Positions 1 to 7,079 of a stretch of 11,330 nucleotides of DNA are shown piece by piece. Made by a program: the position numbers and the translations under genes. Each line of letters starts with the position of its first letter. The first letter of the stretch is position 1. Under the pieces are notes generated by a model. The model worked only from the letters and a program-made list of their open reading frames with translations, was not told the DNA's origin and searched no databases. Source of the stretch: JAWPNA01 sp045402695 (lineage in GTDB: Bacteria; Acidobacteriota; Polarisedimenticolia; JACPZX01; DASXTC01); assembly GCA_045402695.1 (NCBI GenBank), contig JAWPNA010000475.1, forward strand, positions 1-11,330, written 5' to 3'.

Positions 1-1321
1 GGTCGAACAGCGCCAGGCTCCTGTAGACATTCCCCATCGTATCCATCAACCTGGCCTGCACCAGACGCTGTCCCTTCAGCTCCCGGTCGATCTTCTCCGC
101 TCCCTTGTCCAGGATCTCCCGCGCCGTGATCGTGTTGCCCCTCGCCTCGAACGGGTCCGACACCTCGAACAGCCCCACCAGGAACTCCGACACCTGCTTG
201 GCCGTCTCGGCCTCCTGGTTCGCCCGGTCCCTCGCTCTCGCGATCCTCTCCGCCTGCACCGTCATCGTGATCGCGAAGCCGATCAGCATGGCCAGCGCCG
301 ACACTCCCGCGACGAACGCCGCCCGATGCCGGGAGATCAGCTTGCGCATCTGGTACGCCGCGCTCGGAGGCCTCGCCAGGATCGGCTGGTCGGTCAGATA
401 CCTCTCGATGTCCTCCGCCACCGCCGAGGCGCTCTGGTATCGGCGCGAGGGCTCCTTCTCCAGTGCCTTCCGCACGATCGTCGCCACGTCGGCGTCCAGC
501 TTCTGCCCACCGCTCCAGTCCCTCGCCATCGCCTCGGGCGCCTTCTCGCAGATCACTCTCGCGGCTTCGGGCAACGACAGCTTCTTCACCTCCAGCGGGA
601 GCCTCCCCGTCAGCATCTCGTACAGCAGCACACCCAGCGAGTAGACATCCGTCCTCAGGTCGATCTCGTCCGGGTTGCCTCGGATCTGCTCCGGGCTCAT
701 GTACGGGATCGTCCCTTGCACCGCTCCCACGTCGGTCAGCACCGTGCTCACCGCCACGTCCGTGTCGGTGATGCGCGCCAGCCCGAAATCCAGGATCTTG
801 ATCTCGGCCGCCGCCTGGCTCCGAGAGCCCGGTGCAGGCGCAGACTCCCTTGCCACCAGCACGTTGGCCGGCTTGAGGTCCCGGTGGATCACTCCTCTCT
901 GGTGCGCGTACGCCACCGCCTCGCACAAATGCTGCATCAACCTCAGCCGGTACCGGAGCTCCTCGCCGGCTGGCTGGCCCTGCTCGACCCTCCGATCGAG
1001 GTGATGCGCAAGCGTCTCGCCTCGCACCAGCTCCATGGCGAAGAAGTGCTGGCCCTCTTCGGTGCGCCCCGACTCGTAGATCGCCGCGATGCCCGGGTGC
1101 TTCAGGCGGGCGAGGGTCTGCGCCTCTCTCTCGAACAGCCGCACGTGGTGCTCTCCTACATACCGCCCCCCGCGGATCACCTTCAGCGCCACGGGCCTCT
1201 TGGGATGCTGCTGCTCGGCCTCGTACACCACTCCCATCCCGCCTTCTCCCAGCTTGCGCACGATCCGGTAATCCCCGATGCGGGCGGGCAGCGGGGTCTG
1301 GGGAGACGAGGTGAGGGTCTT
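1..1321 (-). repeat. Direct repeat copy 1 (kinase-coding half of second kinase)
   Basis: This stretch aligns without internal gaps, by eye, to 2310-3630 at an offset of 2309 bases. In positions 121-180 against 2430-2489 only two of 60 bases differ. It codes for the kinase domain, membrane helix and start of the TPR region. The left boundary may lie outside the window. The most economical explanation is a tandem gene duplication, perhaps kept similar by gene conversion. Confidence 0.85.
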
Positions 1322-1351
1322 CTGGTCGGAGGGATCGGTAGGGTTGGTCAT
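1..1351 (-). CDS. Membrane serine/threonine protein kinase with C-terminal TPRs, second tandem copy (3' end outside window)
   Basis: The first 450 codons of a Hanks-type kinase are visible; the gene runs off the left edge. It begins MTNPTDPSDQKTLTSS. The kinase domain covers about residues 27-320: glycine-rich loop GEGGMG (35-40), ATP-anchoring Lys57 in VALKV, HRDLKPAN with catalytic Asp158, DFG with Asp188, and an intact SPE motif (Pro220). One hydrophobic segment near residues 344-366 should cross the membrane, leaving the kinase cytoplasmic. A short helical region and the first TPR follow, and the window ends at ...YRSLALFD. The ATG overlaps the upstream kinase's stop codon (ATGA on the minus strand), so translation is probably coupled; no Shine-Dalgarno is visible. 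The start is supported by alignment with the paralogue's N-terminus. All catalytic residues seen are intact, so an active kinase is inferred. Its substrates and signal are unknown. Confidence 0.93.
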   Translation of the reverse strand, partial: MTNPTDPSDQKTLTSSPQTPLPARIGDYRIVRKLGEGGMGVVYEAEQQHPKRPVALKVIRGGRYVGEHHVRLFEREAQTLARLKHPGIAAIYESGRTEEGQHFFAMELVRGETLAHHLDRRVEQGQPAGEELRYRLRLMQHLCEAVAYAHQRGVIHRDLKPANVLVARESAPAPGSRSQAAAEIKILDFGLARITDTDVAVSTVLTDVGAVQGTIPYMSPEQIRGNPDEIDLRTDVYSLGVLLYEMLTGRLPLEVKKLSLPEAARVICEKAPEAMARDWSGGQKLDADVATIVRKALEKEPSRRYQSASAVAEDIERYLTDQPILARPPSAAYQMRKLISRHRAAFVAGVSALAMLIGFAITMTVQAERIARARDRANQEAETAKQVSEFLVGLFEVSDPFEARGNTITAREILDKGAEKIDRELKGQRLVQARLMDTMGNVYRSLALFD

Positions 1352-3657
1352 GGCGAAACCAGACCACGACCAGGCGAAGGGTGCTTGGCCCGGATGGCGC
1401 GGGCCCGATCCTCAAGGAGTGCGGCCTGCGCCGCGCGGCCGGTCGCGCGCAGCAACGAGGCGTACCCCTCGAGTGTGTCGGCGATGGACGGGTCGCCGGG
1501 CGGAAACGCCTTCTCACGAATGGCCAGGGCGCGCCTGAAGTGCTCCTCGGCGTGGCCGGTCTCGCCGAGAGCCTGAAGCACCCGAGCGAGGCTGTCGAGG
1601 GTCAGCGCCAGAGGGGGCGCGTCCGAGTCGAGTGTCTTTGACTGGATGCTAAGAGCCCGCTCGAGGGCCGGCCGAGCTTCCATAAAACGTCCCTGCAAGC
1701 GGAGCAGGTCGCCGAGACTGTGAAACGAATCCGCAGTTGCCGGATGATCTGAGCCGAAGTTGATCTCATTGATCCGAAGGGCACGCTCGATGAGTGGTTC
1801 TGCACTCTGATAGTCGCCAAGGTGGGCGAGAACAAAGCCTACGTTGTTGAGCCCAATGCCGACGTCGGGATGATCGCGGCCGTAGAGCTTCTCCTTGATT
1901 CGGAGCGCCTCCGCATAGAACGGCCTGGCAGCGGCGTAGTCGCCCATGTTTTCGTATGACCTGCCGAGATCATTGAGGCACCAGGCTACCGCCCAGTGAT
2001 CGGGACCAAGGGCTGTCGCGAAAATCTTTCGCGCCTGTTCCAGCAGAGGTCGGGCTTCCTGATAGTGGCCCGCCACTGCCAGCGTGGAGCCCAGGAAGTA
2101 CCTGCTCCATCCGGCATCAACGGTCCCCGGCGCAAGGACTTTGTCGCGGATGTCCAGGGCCGTTCTCAGGACGCGGATCGCCTCTTCGAGCTCCCCCTTG
2201 ACTTGAAGGGACCGGCCGAGGCTCGTCAGCGTTTCCGCGACATCCGGATGAGTGGGGCCGAGGCCTTCCTCCCGGATGCTGAGGGCCTTCCGCAGAAGCG
2301 GTTCGGCCGTGTCGTGAAGCCCGAGGCTCGTGTAGACCTTGCCCATCGTATCCATCATCCGAGCCTGCACCAGAGGCTGGCCCTTTAACTCCCGCTCGAT
2401 CTTCTCCGCTCCTTTGTCCAGGATCTCCCGCGCCGTGATCGTGTTGCCCCGCGCCTCGAACGGATCCGACACCTCGAACAGCCCCACCAGAAACTCCGAC
2501 ACCTGCTTGGCTGTCTCCGCCTCCTCGTTTGCCCGGTCCCTCGCCCTCGCGATCCTCTCCGCCTGCACCGTCATCGTGACCGCGAAGCCGATCAGCATGG
2601 CCAGCGCCGACATCCCCGCGACGAACGCCGCACGGTGACGCGACATCAGCTTGCGCAGCTGGTACGCCGCGCTGGGAGGCCTCGCCAGGATCGGCTGGTC
2701 GGTCAGATACCGCTCGATGTCCTCCGAGAGCGCCGAGGCGCTCTGGTAGCGCCTCGAGGGCTCCTTCTCCAGAGCCTTCAGGACGATCGTCGCCACGTCG
2801 GCGTCCAGCTTCTGCGCGCCGCTCCAATCCTTGCTGATCGCCTCGGGCGCCTTCTCGCAGATCACGCGCGCCGCCTCCGGCAGCGGCAGCCTCTTCACCT
2901 CCAGCGGCAGCCTGCCTGTCAGCATCTCGTACATCAGCACGCCCAGCGAGTAGACATCCGTCCTCAGGTCGATCTCGTCAGGGTTGCCTCGGATCTGCTC
3001 CGAACTCATGTACGGGATCGTCCCTTGCACCGCACCCACGTCGGTGAGGATGGTGCTCACCGCAACGTCCACGTCCGTGATCCGCGCCAACCCGAAATCC
3101 AGGATCTTGATCTCGGCCGCGGCCTGGCTCTGTGAGCCCGACGCAGGCGCCGACTCTCTGGCCACCAGCACGTTGGCCGGCTTGAGGTCCCGGTGGATCA
3201 CACCTCGCTGGTGCGCGTACGCCACCGCCTCGCACAAATGCTGCATCAATCTCAGCCGGTACCGAAGCTCCTCGCCGACTGCATGGGCCGGCTCGACCCT
3301 CCGGCCCAGGTGCTGCGCCAGTGTCTCTCCTCGCACCAGCTCCATCGCGAAGAAGTGCTGGCCCTCTTCGGTGCGCCCCGACTCGTAGATCGCCGCGATG
3401 CCCGGGTGCTTGAGGCGTGCGAGGGTCTGCGCCTCTCTCTCAAACAGCCGCACGTGGTGTTCGTCCACGTAGCGGCCCCCGCGGATCACCTTCAACGCGA
3501 CGGGACGCTTGGGGTGCTGCTGCTCGGCCTCGTACACCACACCCATCCCACCTTCCCCAAGCTTGCGCACGATCCGGTAATCCCCGATGCGCGCGGGAAG
3601 AGGGGACTGAGGAGACGAGGTGAGCGTCTTCTGGCGGGAGAGATCGTCGTCGGTCAT
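1348..3657 (-). CDS. Membrane serine/threonine protein kinase with eight TPRs, first tandem copy (complete)
   Basis: A 769-aa Hanks-type kinase of the PknB-like bacterial group. Visible motifs: GEGGMG loop (34-39), Lys56 in VALKV, probable helix-C Glu75, HRDLKPAN with Asp157, DFG Asp187. The activation-segment motif reads MSSE (Ser219) where the tandem sister has MSPE. A single membrane helix lies at about 343-365. Residues about 428-765 hold eight TPRs at a regular 42-residue period (TPR_10/TPR_12 type), each with an alternation like 'LGR..YEN.GDY..A.P....AL.I'. TPRs usually bind proteins; after one helix they would lie outside the cytoplasm if the kinase lies inside. I chose the ATG at 3657 because it matches the sister's N-terminus and lies below a good candidate -10 box. 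In-frame upstream starts would fall in or before that box. The gene is first in a two-kinase unit. The TPR half is visibly less GC-rich than the kinase half. Confidence 0.93.
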   Translation of the reverse strand: MTDDDLSRQKTLTSSPQSPLPARIGDYRIVRKLGEGGMGVVYEAEQQHPKRPVALKVIRGGRYVDEHHVRLFEREAQTLARLKHPGIAAIYESGRTEEGQHFFAMELVRGETLAQHLGRRVEPAHAVGEELRYRLRLMQHLCEAVAYAHQRGVIHRDLKPANVLVARESAPASGSQSQAAAEIKILDFGLARITDVDVAVSTILTDVGAVQGTIPYMSSEQIRGNPDEIDLRTDVYSLGVLMYEMLTGRLPLEVKRLPLPEAARVICEKAPEAISKDWSGAQKLDADVATIVLKALEKEPSRRYQSASALSEDIERYLTDQPILARPPSAAYQLRKLMSRHRAAFVAGMSALAMLIGFAVTMTVQAERIARARDRANEEAETAKQVSEFLVGLFEVSDPFEARGNTITAREILDKGAEKIERELKGQPLVQARMMDTMGKVYTSLGLHDTAEPLLRKALSIREEGLGPTHPDVAETLTSLGRSLQVKGELEEAIRVLRTALDIRDKVLAPGTVDAGWSRYFLGSTLAVAGHYQEARPLLEQARKIFATALGPDHWAVAWCLNDLGRSYENMGDYAAARPFYAEALRIKEKLYGRDHPDVGIGLNNVGFVLAHLGDYQSAEPLIERALRINEINFGSDHPATADSFHSLGDLLRLQGRFMEARPALERALSIQSKTLDSDAPPLALTLDSLARVLQALGETGHAEEHFRRALAIREKAFPPGDPSIADTLEGYASLLRATGRAAQAALLEDRARAIRAKHPSPGRGLVSP
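2310..3630 (-). repeat. Direct repeat copy 2 (kinase-coding half of first kinase)
   Basis: Partner of the repeat at 1-1321. Similarity begins after the divergent first ten or so codons, where the sister has one extra codon, and continues to at least the first TPR. Differences are scattered and mostly silent. Amino-acid changes cluster after the hinge (residues 119-127, where the sister has a QGQ stretch) and at the SPE proline. Confidence 0.85.
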
Positions 3658-3700
3658 GGTGAGACCACAACAGCAACGGACGAGAGAGGCATGGCTCCCC

Positions 3701-3728
3701 ATTATGCCTGAGCGAATCCCCGAGGCAA
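3701..3728 (-). promoter_or_regulatory. Candidate sigma-70-type promoter for the kinase pair
   Basis: On the minus strand TTGCCT (-35, 3728-3723) is followed after 16 bases by CATAAT (-10, 3706-3701), five of six matches to TATAAT. Transcription would start near 3694, leaving a leader of about 37 bases before the ATG at 3657. The in-frame ATG overlapping the -10 box could not then be translated from this transcript, which supports the downstream start. Based on consensus matching only. Confidence 0.45.
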
Positions 3729-3815
3729 GAAGGAAAATCTCGGGCGTGCCCTGCATAGGCCTTCAGAAAAAAATTGATTCTAGCCGTTCGGTTCCGTGAT
3801 AGCGTTCGTTGGACA

Positions 3816-3844
3816 TTGTCAGACGCTCTGGACCTTCTCATAAG
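3816..3844 (+). promoter_or_regulatory. Candidate sigma-70-type promoter for the TonB receptor/VWA pair
   Basis: TTGTCA (3816-3821, five of six matches to TTGACA), a 17-base spacer, then CATAAG (3839-3844, four of six matches to TATAAT). The leader to the receptor start would be about 85 bases. It lies back to back with the kinase promoter, about 90 bases away, so one regulator bound between them could control both units. No operator palindrome was recognised. Confidence 0.4.
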
Positions 3845-3924
3845 CAACAGGGTCGGGCGTGTGCGGTGGAGGTCGTAGACCGCGGGCGCCTTTGAGTGCG
3901 TGGAACAACCCGTAGCTCTTAAAT

Positions 3925-3934
3925 GGGGGGAGAG
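3925..3934 (+). promoter_or_regulatory. Ribosome binding site of the TonB-dependent receptor
   Basis: A purine-rich GGGGGGAGAG run ends two bases before the ATG at 3937, with the GGAG core four bases from the start. It is the clearest reason for choosing that start; a signal peptide follows at once. Confidence 0.6.
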
Positions 3935-3936
3935 CC

Positions 3937-6900
3937 ATGAGGCTGTTGCGGGCGAAGCCGCATCTGGCGTTGCTGTTCCTGTTTGGATTGAGCACCACCC
4001 TGGCCCTCGGCCAGACCACCGGCGAGATCAAGGGGGAGGTCAAGGACGATAAAGGGGAGCCTCTCCCCGGCGTCCTGGCCACCGCCCGGGGGCCGGCCCT
4101 GCCCGGAGAGCGTCCCGGCAGCACCGACCGGCACGGGCGGTTCCAGATACCCCTTCTCCCCCCCGGCAGCTATTCCATCAAGTTCTCCCTGGAGGGTCAC
4201 CAGACAACCGAGCTGACCGACATCACGGTGCAGCTCGGCGCCTCGACCTCGGTTGAGGTCACCCTCAAGTCGGGCGAGGTCGCCGAGACCATCTCGGTCA
4301 CCGCGCCGCCACCGCCGCTCATCGACATCGCCAGCACCGATAACATCGTCAACCTCGGCAGCAGGGAGCTGGACGCCATCCCCACAGCCGCGCGCGACTA
4401 CCGTGAGATCACCAACTATTCCCCTTCCGTCACGGGCGTCGAGGTGAACACGGTATCGGGCCGGGCCAATGGCTTTCCCTCGATCCGGGGGGAGGGGCAG
4501 TACGGTGACAACTACATGATCGACGGGCTCACCGTGAGAGAGCCTCAGGACAACACCACCGCGACGCCGCTTCCGTATGATGCCATCGAGGAAATCCAGA
4601 TCATCACCGATGGATTCGCGCCCGAGTATGGTCAAGCTCTGGGCGGCGCCGTCAATGTCATCACCAAGTCCGGCACGCACAGGCTCAGCGGGGAGGTGGC
4701 CTATCTCTACACCTCCGACGCGCTGAGCGCCGACTTCGATCCGACGTTTCTGGCCACGCCCACCTCGTTCGATCGCTCAACACCCTATGTGAACTTCGGT
4801 GGGCCGCTCGGGACGGACAAGCTCCGGTTCTTCCTGTCGTACAACCGGGCCGACACGTCCGACACCTACGCGGAGACATCCATTCCCGGCTTCGGCACGC
4901 TGCCGGAAGGTCTCGAGGAGACCGAGTCCAACACCTACTTCGGGAAGCTGACCTGGGCGCTGACCCCCAACCACAACGTGTCGCTGAACTACACGTACAG
5001 GGATGGGAATACCACGGGACTGGGCTCCTCCATAGCCACCCCCGAGGCGCGCTCGAACCTCGACGTGGAGGACAGCCGTTGGCGCCTCAACTATCAGGCG
5101 ATCTTCAGCGCCCGATCGGTGCTGGAGGCGAGGCTCGGCAGCGTCGACAGGACGACGACGAACATCCCCGTGTCGCCGCGCGACGCCGCCCAGTACGACC
5201 TCACGAGCTTCGGCGTGCTGACCAACAACGCATTCTCCACCACTCTTTTCGAGACCGAACGGAAGGACGCCGCCCTCATCTACACGCATTATCTGAGCGC
5301 CGGGCGCCATGGCAGCCACGAGATCAAGGGAGGGGTCGAGTATCACGAACCCAAGCAGACCTCGACCTTCCAGTTCACGGGCACCGGGGAGGATGTCTTC
5401 TCCATCTCACCGCCCAGCGCCCCGGACCCCGGCGCGGCGGACCGCTTCGACGGCGGATCCAAGTACAACTTCCGCGCCGTGGACATCATGGGGCAGACCA
5501 TCCTGGTGCCGAGCACTCTGAACGAATACCAGGATGCGACGGCGCTGCCGAACCGGACTGAGGAATTTGCGTTGTTCATCCAGGATCGATGGGAGGTGGG
5601 CCGCTGGAACTTCCTGTTCGGCCTGCGGGCCGACAGAGCCAAGGGTTTGAACAACGAGGACGATGTCTTCTTCGAGTACGACTTCGGCAAGGCGCTGGCC
5701 CCCCGATTCAGCCTGAGCTGGGACGTGACGGGAGATGGGAAGAACGTGATCAAGGCCGGGTGGGGTCGTTTCAGCGACACCGCCTCCACACGGTTCGGAG
5801 AGTTCGCCAACACCCAGCTCTCCTTCGCCTTCCGGGCCTATGACTGGATCGGAGGGGACACGGAGGACTTCATGAGCCACATTGACGATGGCGGCTCTTT
5901 CGACATCCACGATCCCGGCAACTGGGGCTTCGGCCACGAGCAGAGCAACTCGGCGACGCCCTCGAACTACGGCGGAGTCACCGAACCCGCCCACGTGGAT
6001 CGGCTGCTGCTGGAGTACGGACGCCGTCTGGGCGCCAATTACGCCATCAAGGCCCGCTACGTCAACGGGATGAGCCGAGATCTGATCGACGACGTCTTCG
6101 AGCCGTTTCCCAGCTTCACGGTGACCAATACCGACCTCAAAGTCCGCAACTACTATGCCTACGAGCTGGAGTTCAACGGCAACCCCACACCCAACTTCTC
6201 CTTTCGCACGTCCTACGTTCACTCAGCCGCGAGGGGGACGTCGCCCGGACAGTTCGAGCTAGGAGGCTTCCAGAGCGTGGTCGGATCGGGGAACGACGTC
6301 GGTGTTTTCCTGGATCGGCCGCGGCCGGATCCTAAGGCTTGGTGTCGGATCTTCGATGACACCAGCACCCCCGCAGTCGAGTGCGTGCCTTCCAGCTCGG
6401 TCAACGACCCGACCATGGACTTCGATGGTGACGACGACGTGGACCAGTTCGATCAGGACCTGTTCTTCCAGAACCTGTTCGGCGGGCTGGGCAGCGTGGA
6501 CGGAAACATAGAAGGCTGGTACGGCGACCTGCCCTACTCGATTGATGATCAGGTGAAGCTCTCCGGGCGTCTCGATCTGCCGAAGGCAGGGGGAATCTAT
6601 CTCACGGGATTCCTGCATTGGGCAAGCGGCTACCACACGCAGCGGCGCGGGTTCCAGGGCGCCTACGGCGGGTATCAGACCTTCTCGGAGGTGCCCACGC
6701 TCGGCACCCAGTGTGCGGATCCGGACAATCCGACGTTCGCCACCTGCTCGCCTGTCTCCACGAAGACGCCGGTGGCCGGCCAGAGCTTCGGTCAGGAGGA
6801 CGGAGAGAATCGCGGGATCCGCGAGAACAACGCGTTCTGGAAGCTGGACATGTCTGTGGGGAAGGCCTGGGCCCTTGGCCAGAGGATGACCATTGACGGG

Positions 6901-7035
6901 CGGGTGGAATTGTTCAATCTCTTCAACAACCAGGAGGCGCTCACCATCAACGATCAGGCCGTCTCGACCTTTGGCGAGCCCTTTACGCGCCAGTCGCCGC
7001 GGTCAACGAGGCTGTTCGTGCGCTTCGGGTGGTGA
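3937..7035 (+). CDS. Oar-like TonB-dependent outer-membrane receptor with carboxypeptidase-regulatory domain
   Basis: A 1032-aa outer-membrane beta-barrel transporter. Residues 1-25 form a signal peptide, with likely cleavage after LALG. Residues about 28-112 match the carboxypeptidase-regulatory-like fold (GEVKDDKGEPLPGV, then DRHGRFQIPLLPPGSYSI). A TonB box ETISVTA follows at 117-123. The plug domain covers about 124-250 (IRGEGQYGDNYMIDGL; YGQALGGAVNVITKSGT). The rest is barrel, ending RLFVRFGW with the terminal aromatic expected of barrel proteins. All four cysteines fall in two pairs in late loops (803/816 and 926/937), and an EF-hand-like Asp-rich loop lies at 828-839. The family takes up large substrates using TonB energy; relatives in Acidobacteriota often accompany polysaccharide or peptide use. 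The substrate cannot be read from sequence. The next gene follows with no real gap, suggesting one operon. Confidence 0.93.
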   Translation: MRLLRAKPHLALLFLFGLSTTLALGQTTGEIKGEVKDDKGEPLPGVLATARGPALPGERPGSTDRHGRFQIPLLPPGSYSIKFSLEGHQTTELTDITVQLGASTSVEVTLKSGEVAETISVTAPPPPLIDIASTDNIVNLGSRELDAIPTAARDYREITNYSPSVTGVEVNTVSGRANGFPSIRGEGQYGDNYMIDGLTVREPQDNTTATPLPYDAIEEIQIITDGFAPEYGQALGGAVNVITKSGTHRLSGEVAYLYTSDALSADFDPTFLATPTSFDRSTPYVNFGGPLGTDKLRFFLSYNRADTSDTYAETSIPGFGTLPEGLEETESNTYFGKLTWALTPNHNVSLNYTYRDGNTTGLGSSIATPEARSNLDVEDSRWRLNYQAIFSARSVLEARLGSVDRTTTNIPVSPRDAAQYDLTSFGVLTNNAFSTTLFETERKDAALIYTHYLSAGRHGSHEIKGGVEYHEPKQTSTFQFTGTGEDVFSISPPSAPDPGAADRFDGGSKYNFRAVDIMGQTILVPSTLNEYQDATALPNRTEEFALFIQDRWEVGRWNFLFGLRADRAKGLNNEDDVFFEYDFGKALAPRFSLSWDVTGDGKNVIKAGWGRFSDTASTRFGEFANTQLSFAFRAYDWIGGDTEDFMSHIDDGGSFDIHDPGNWGFGHEQSNSATPSNYGGVTEPAHVDRLLLEYGRRLGANYAIKARYVNGMSRDLIDDVFEPFPSFTVTNTDLKVRNYYAYELEFNGNPTPNFSFRTSYVHSAARGTSPGQFELGGFQSVVGSGNDVGVFLDRPRPDPKAWCRIFDDTSTPAVECVPSSSVNDPTMDFDGDDDVDQFDQDLFFQNLFGGLGSVDGNIEGWYGDLPYSIDDQVKLSGRLDLPKAGGIYLTGFLHWASGYHTQRRGFQGAYGGYQTFSEVPTLGTQCADPDNPTFATCSPVSTKTPVAGQSFGQEDGENRGIRENNAFWKLDMSVGKAWALGQRMTIDGRVELFNLFNNQEALTINDQAVSTFGEPFTRQSPRSTRLFVRFGW
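6418..6453 (+). other. EF-hand/dockerin-like Asp-rich loop within the TonB receptor
   Basis: Residues 828-839 read DFDGDDDVDQFD. Aspartates sit at EF-hand loop positions 1, 3, 5, 7, 9 and 12, with Val at the hydrophobic position 8; Asp replaces the usual Gly at position 6. The segment follows the Cys803/Cys816 pair and should lie in an exposed loop. Calcium binding is inferred. Confidence 0.5.
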
Positions 7036-7079
7036 GGCACCGTCTGGCCACGCAACTCGCCTGCCGCAGTGCTGCAGTG

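Noticed and set aside
326..1576. Long open frame (416 codons) on the plus strand
   Set aside because: It lies antisense to the kinase genes, is rich in Arg, His, Leu and Pro, and shows no domain. A similar frame appears at the duplicate locus (2635-3135), as expected of a shadow in GC-rich DNA.
3658..3756. N-terminal extension of the first kinase by 33 residues
   Set aside because: The sister kinase starts at the equivalent of 3657, and the extension overlaps a good -10 box; its Cys-rich sequence matches nothing.
3919..4680. 253-codon antisense frame opposite the receptor's N-terminus
   Set aside because: The receptor frame shows signal peptide, TonB box and plug motifs; the antisense frame has no recognisable feature.
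5407..6222. 271-codon antisense frame opposite the receptor barrel
   Set aside because: Val/Gly/Glu-rich shadow of barrel coding sequence with no motif.
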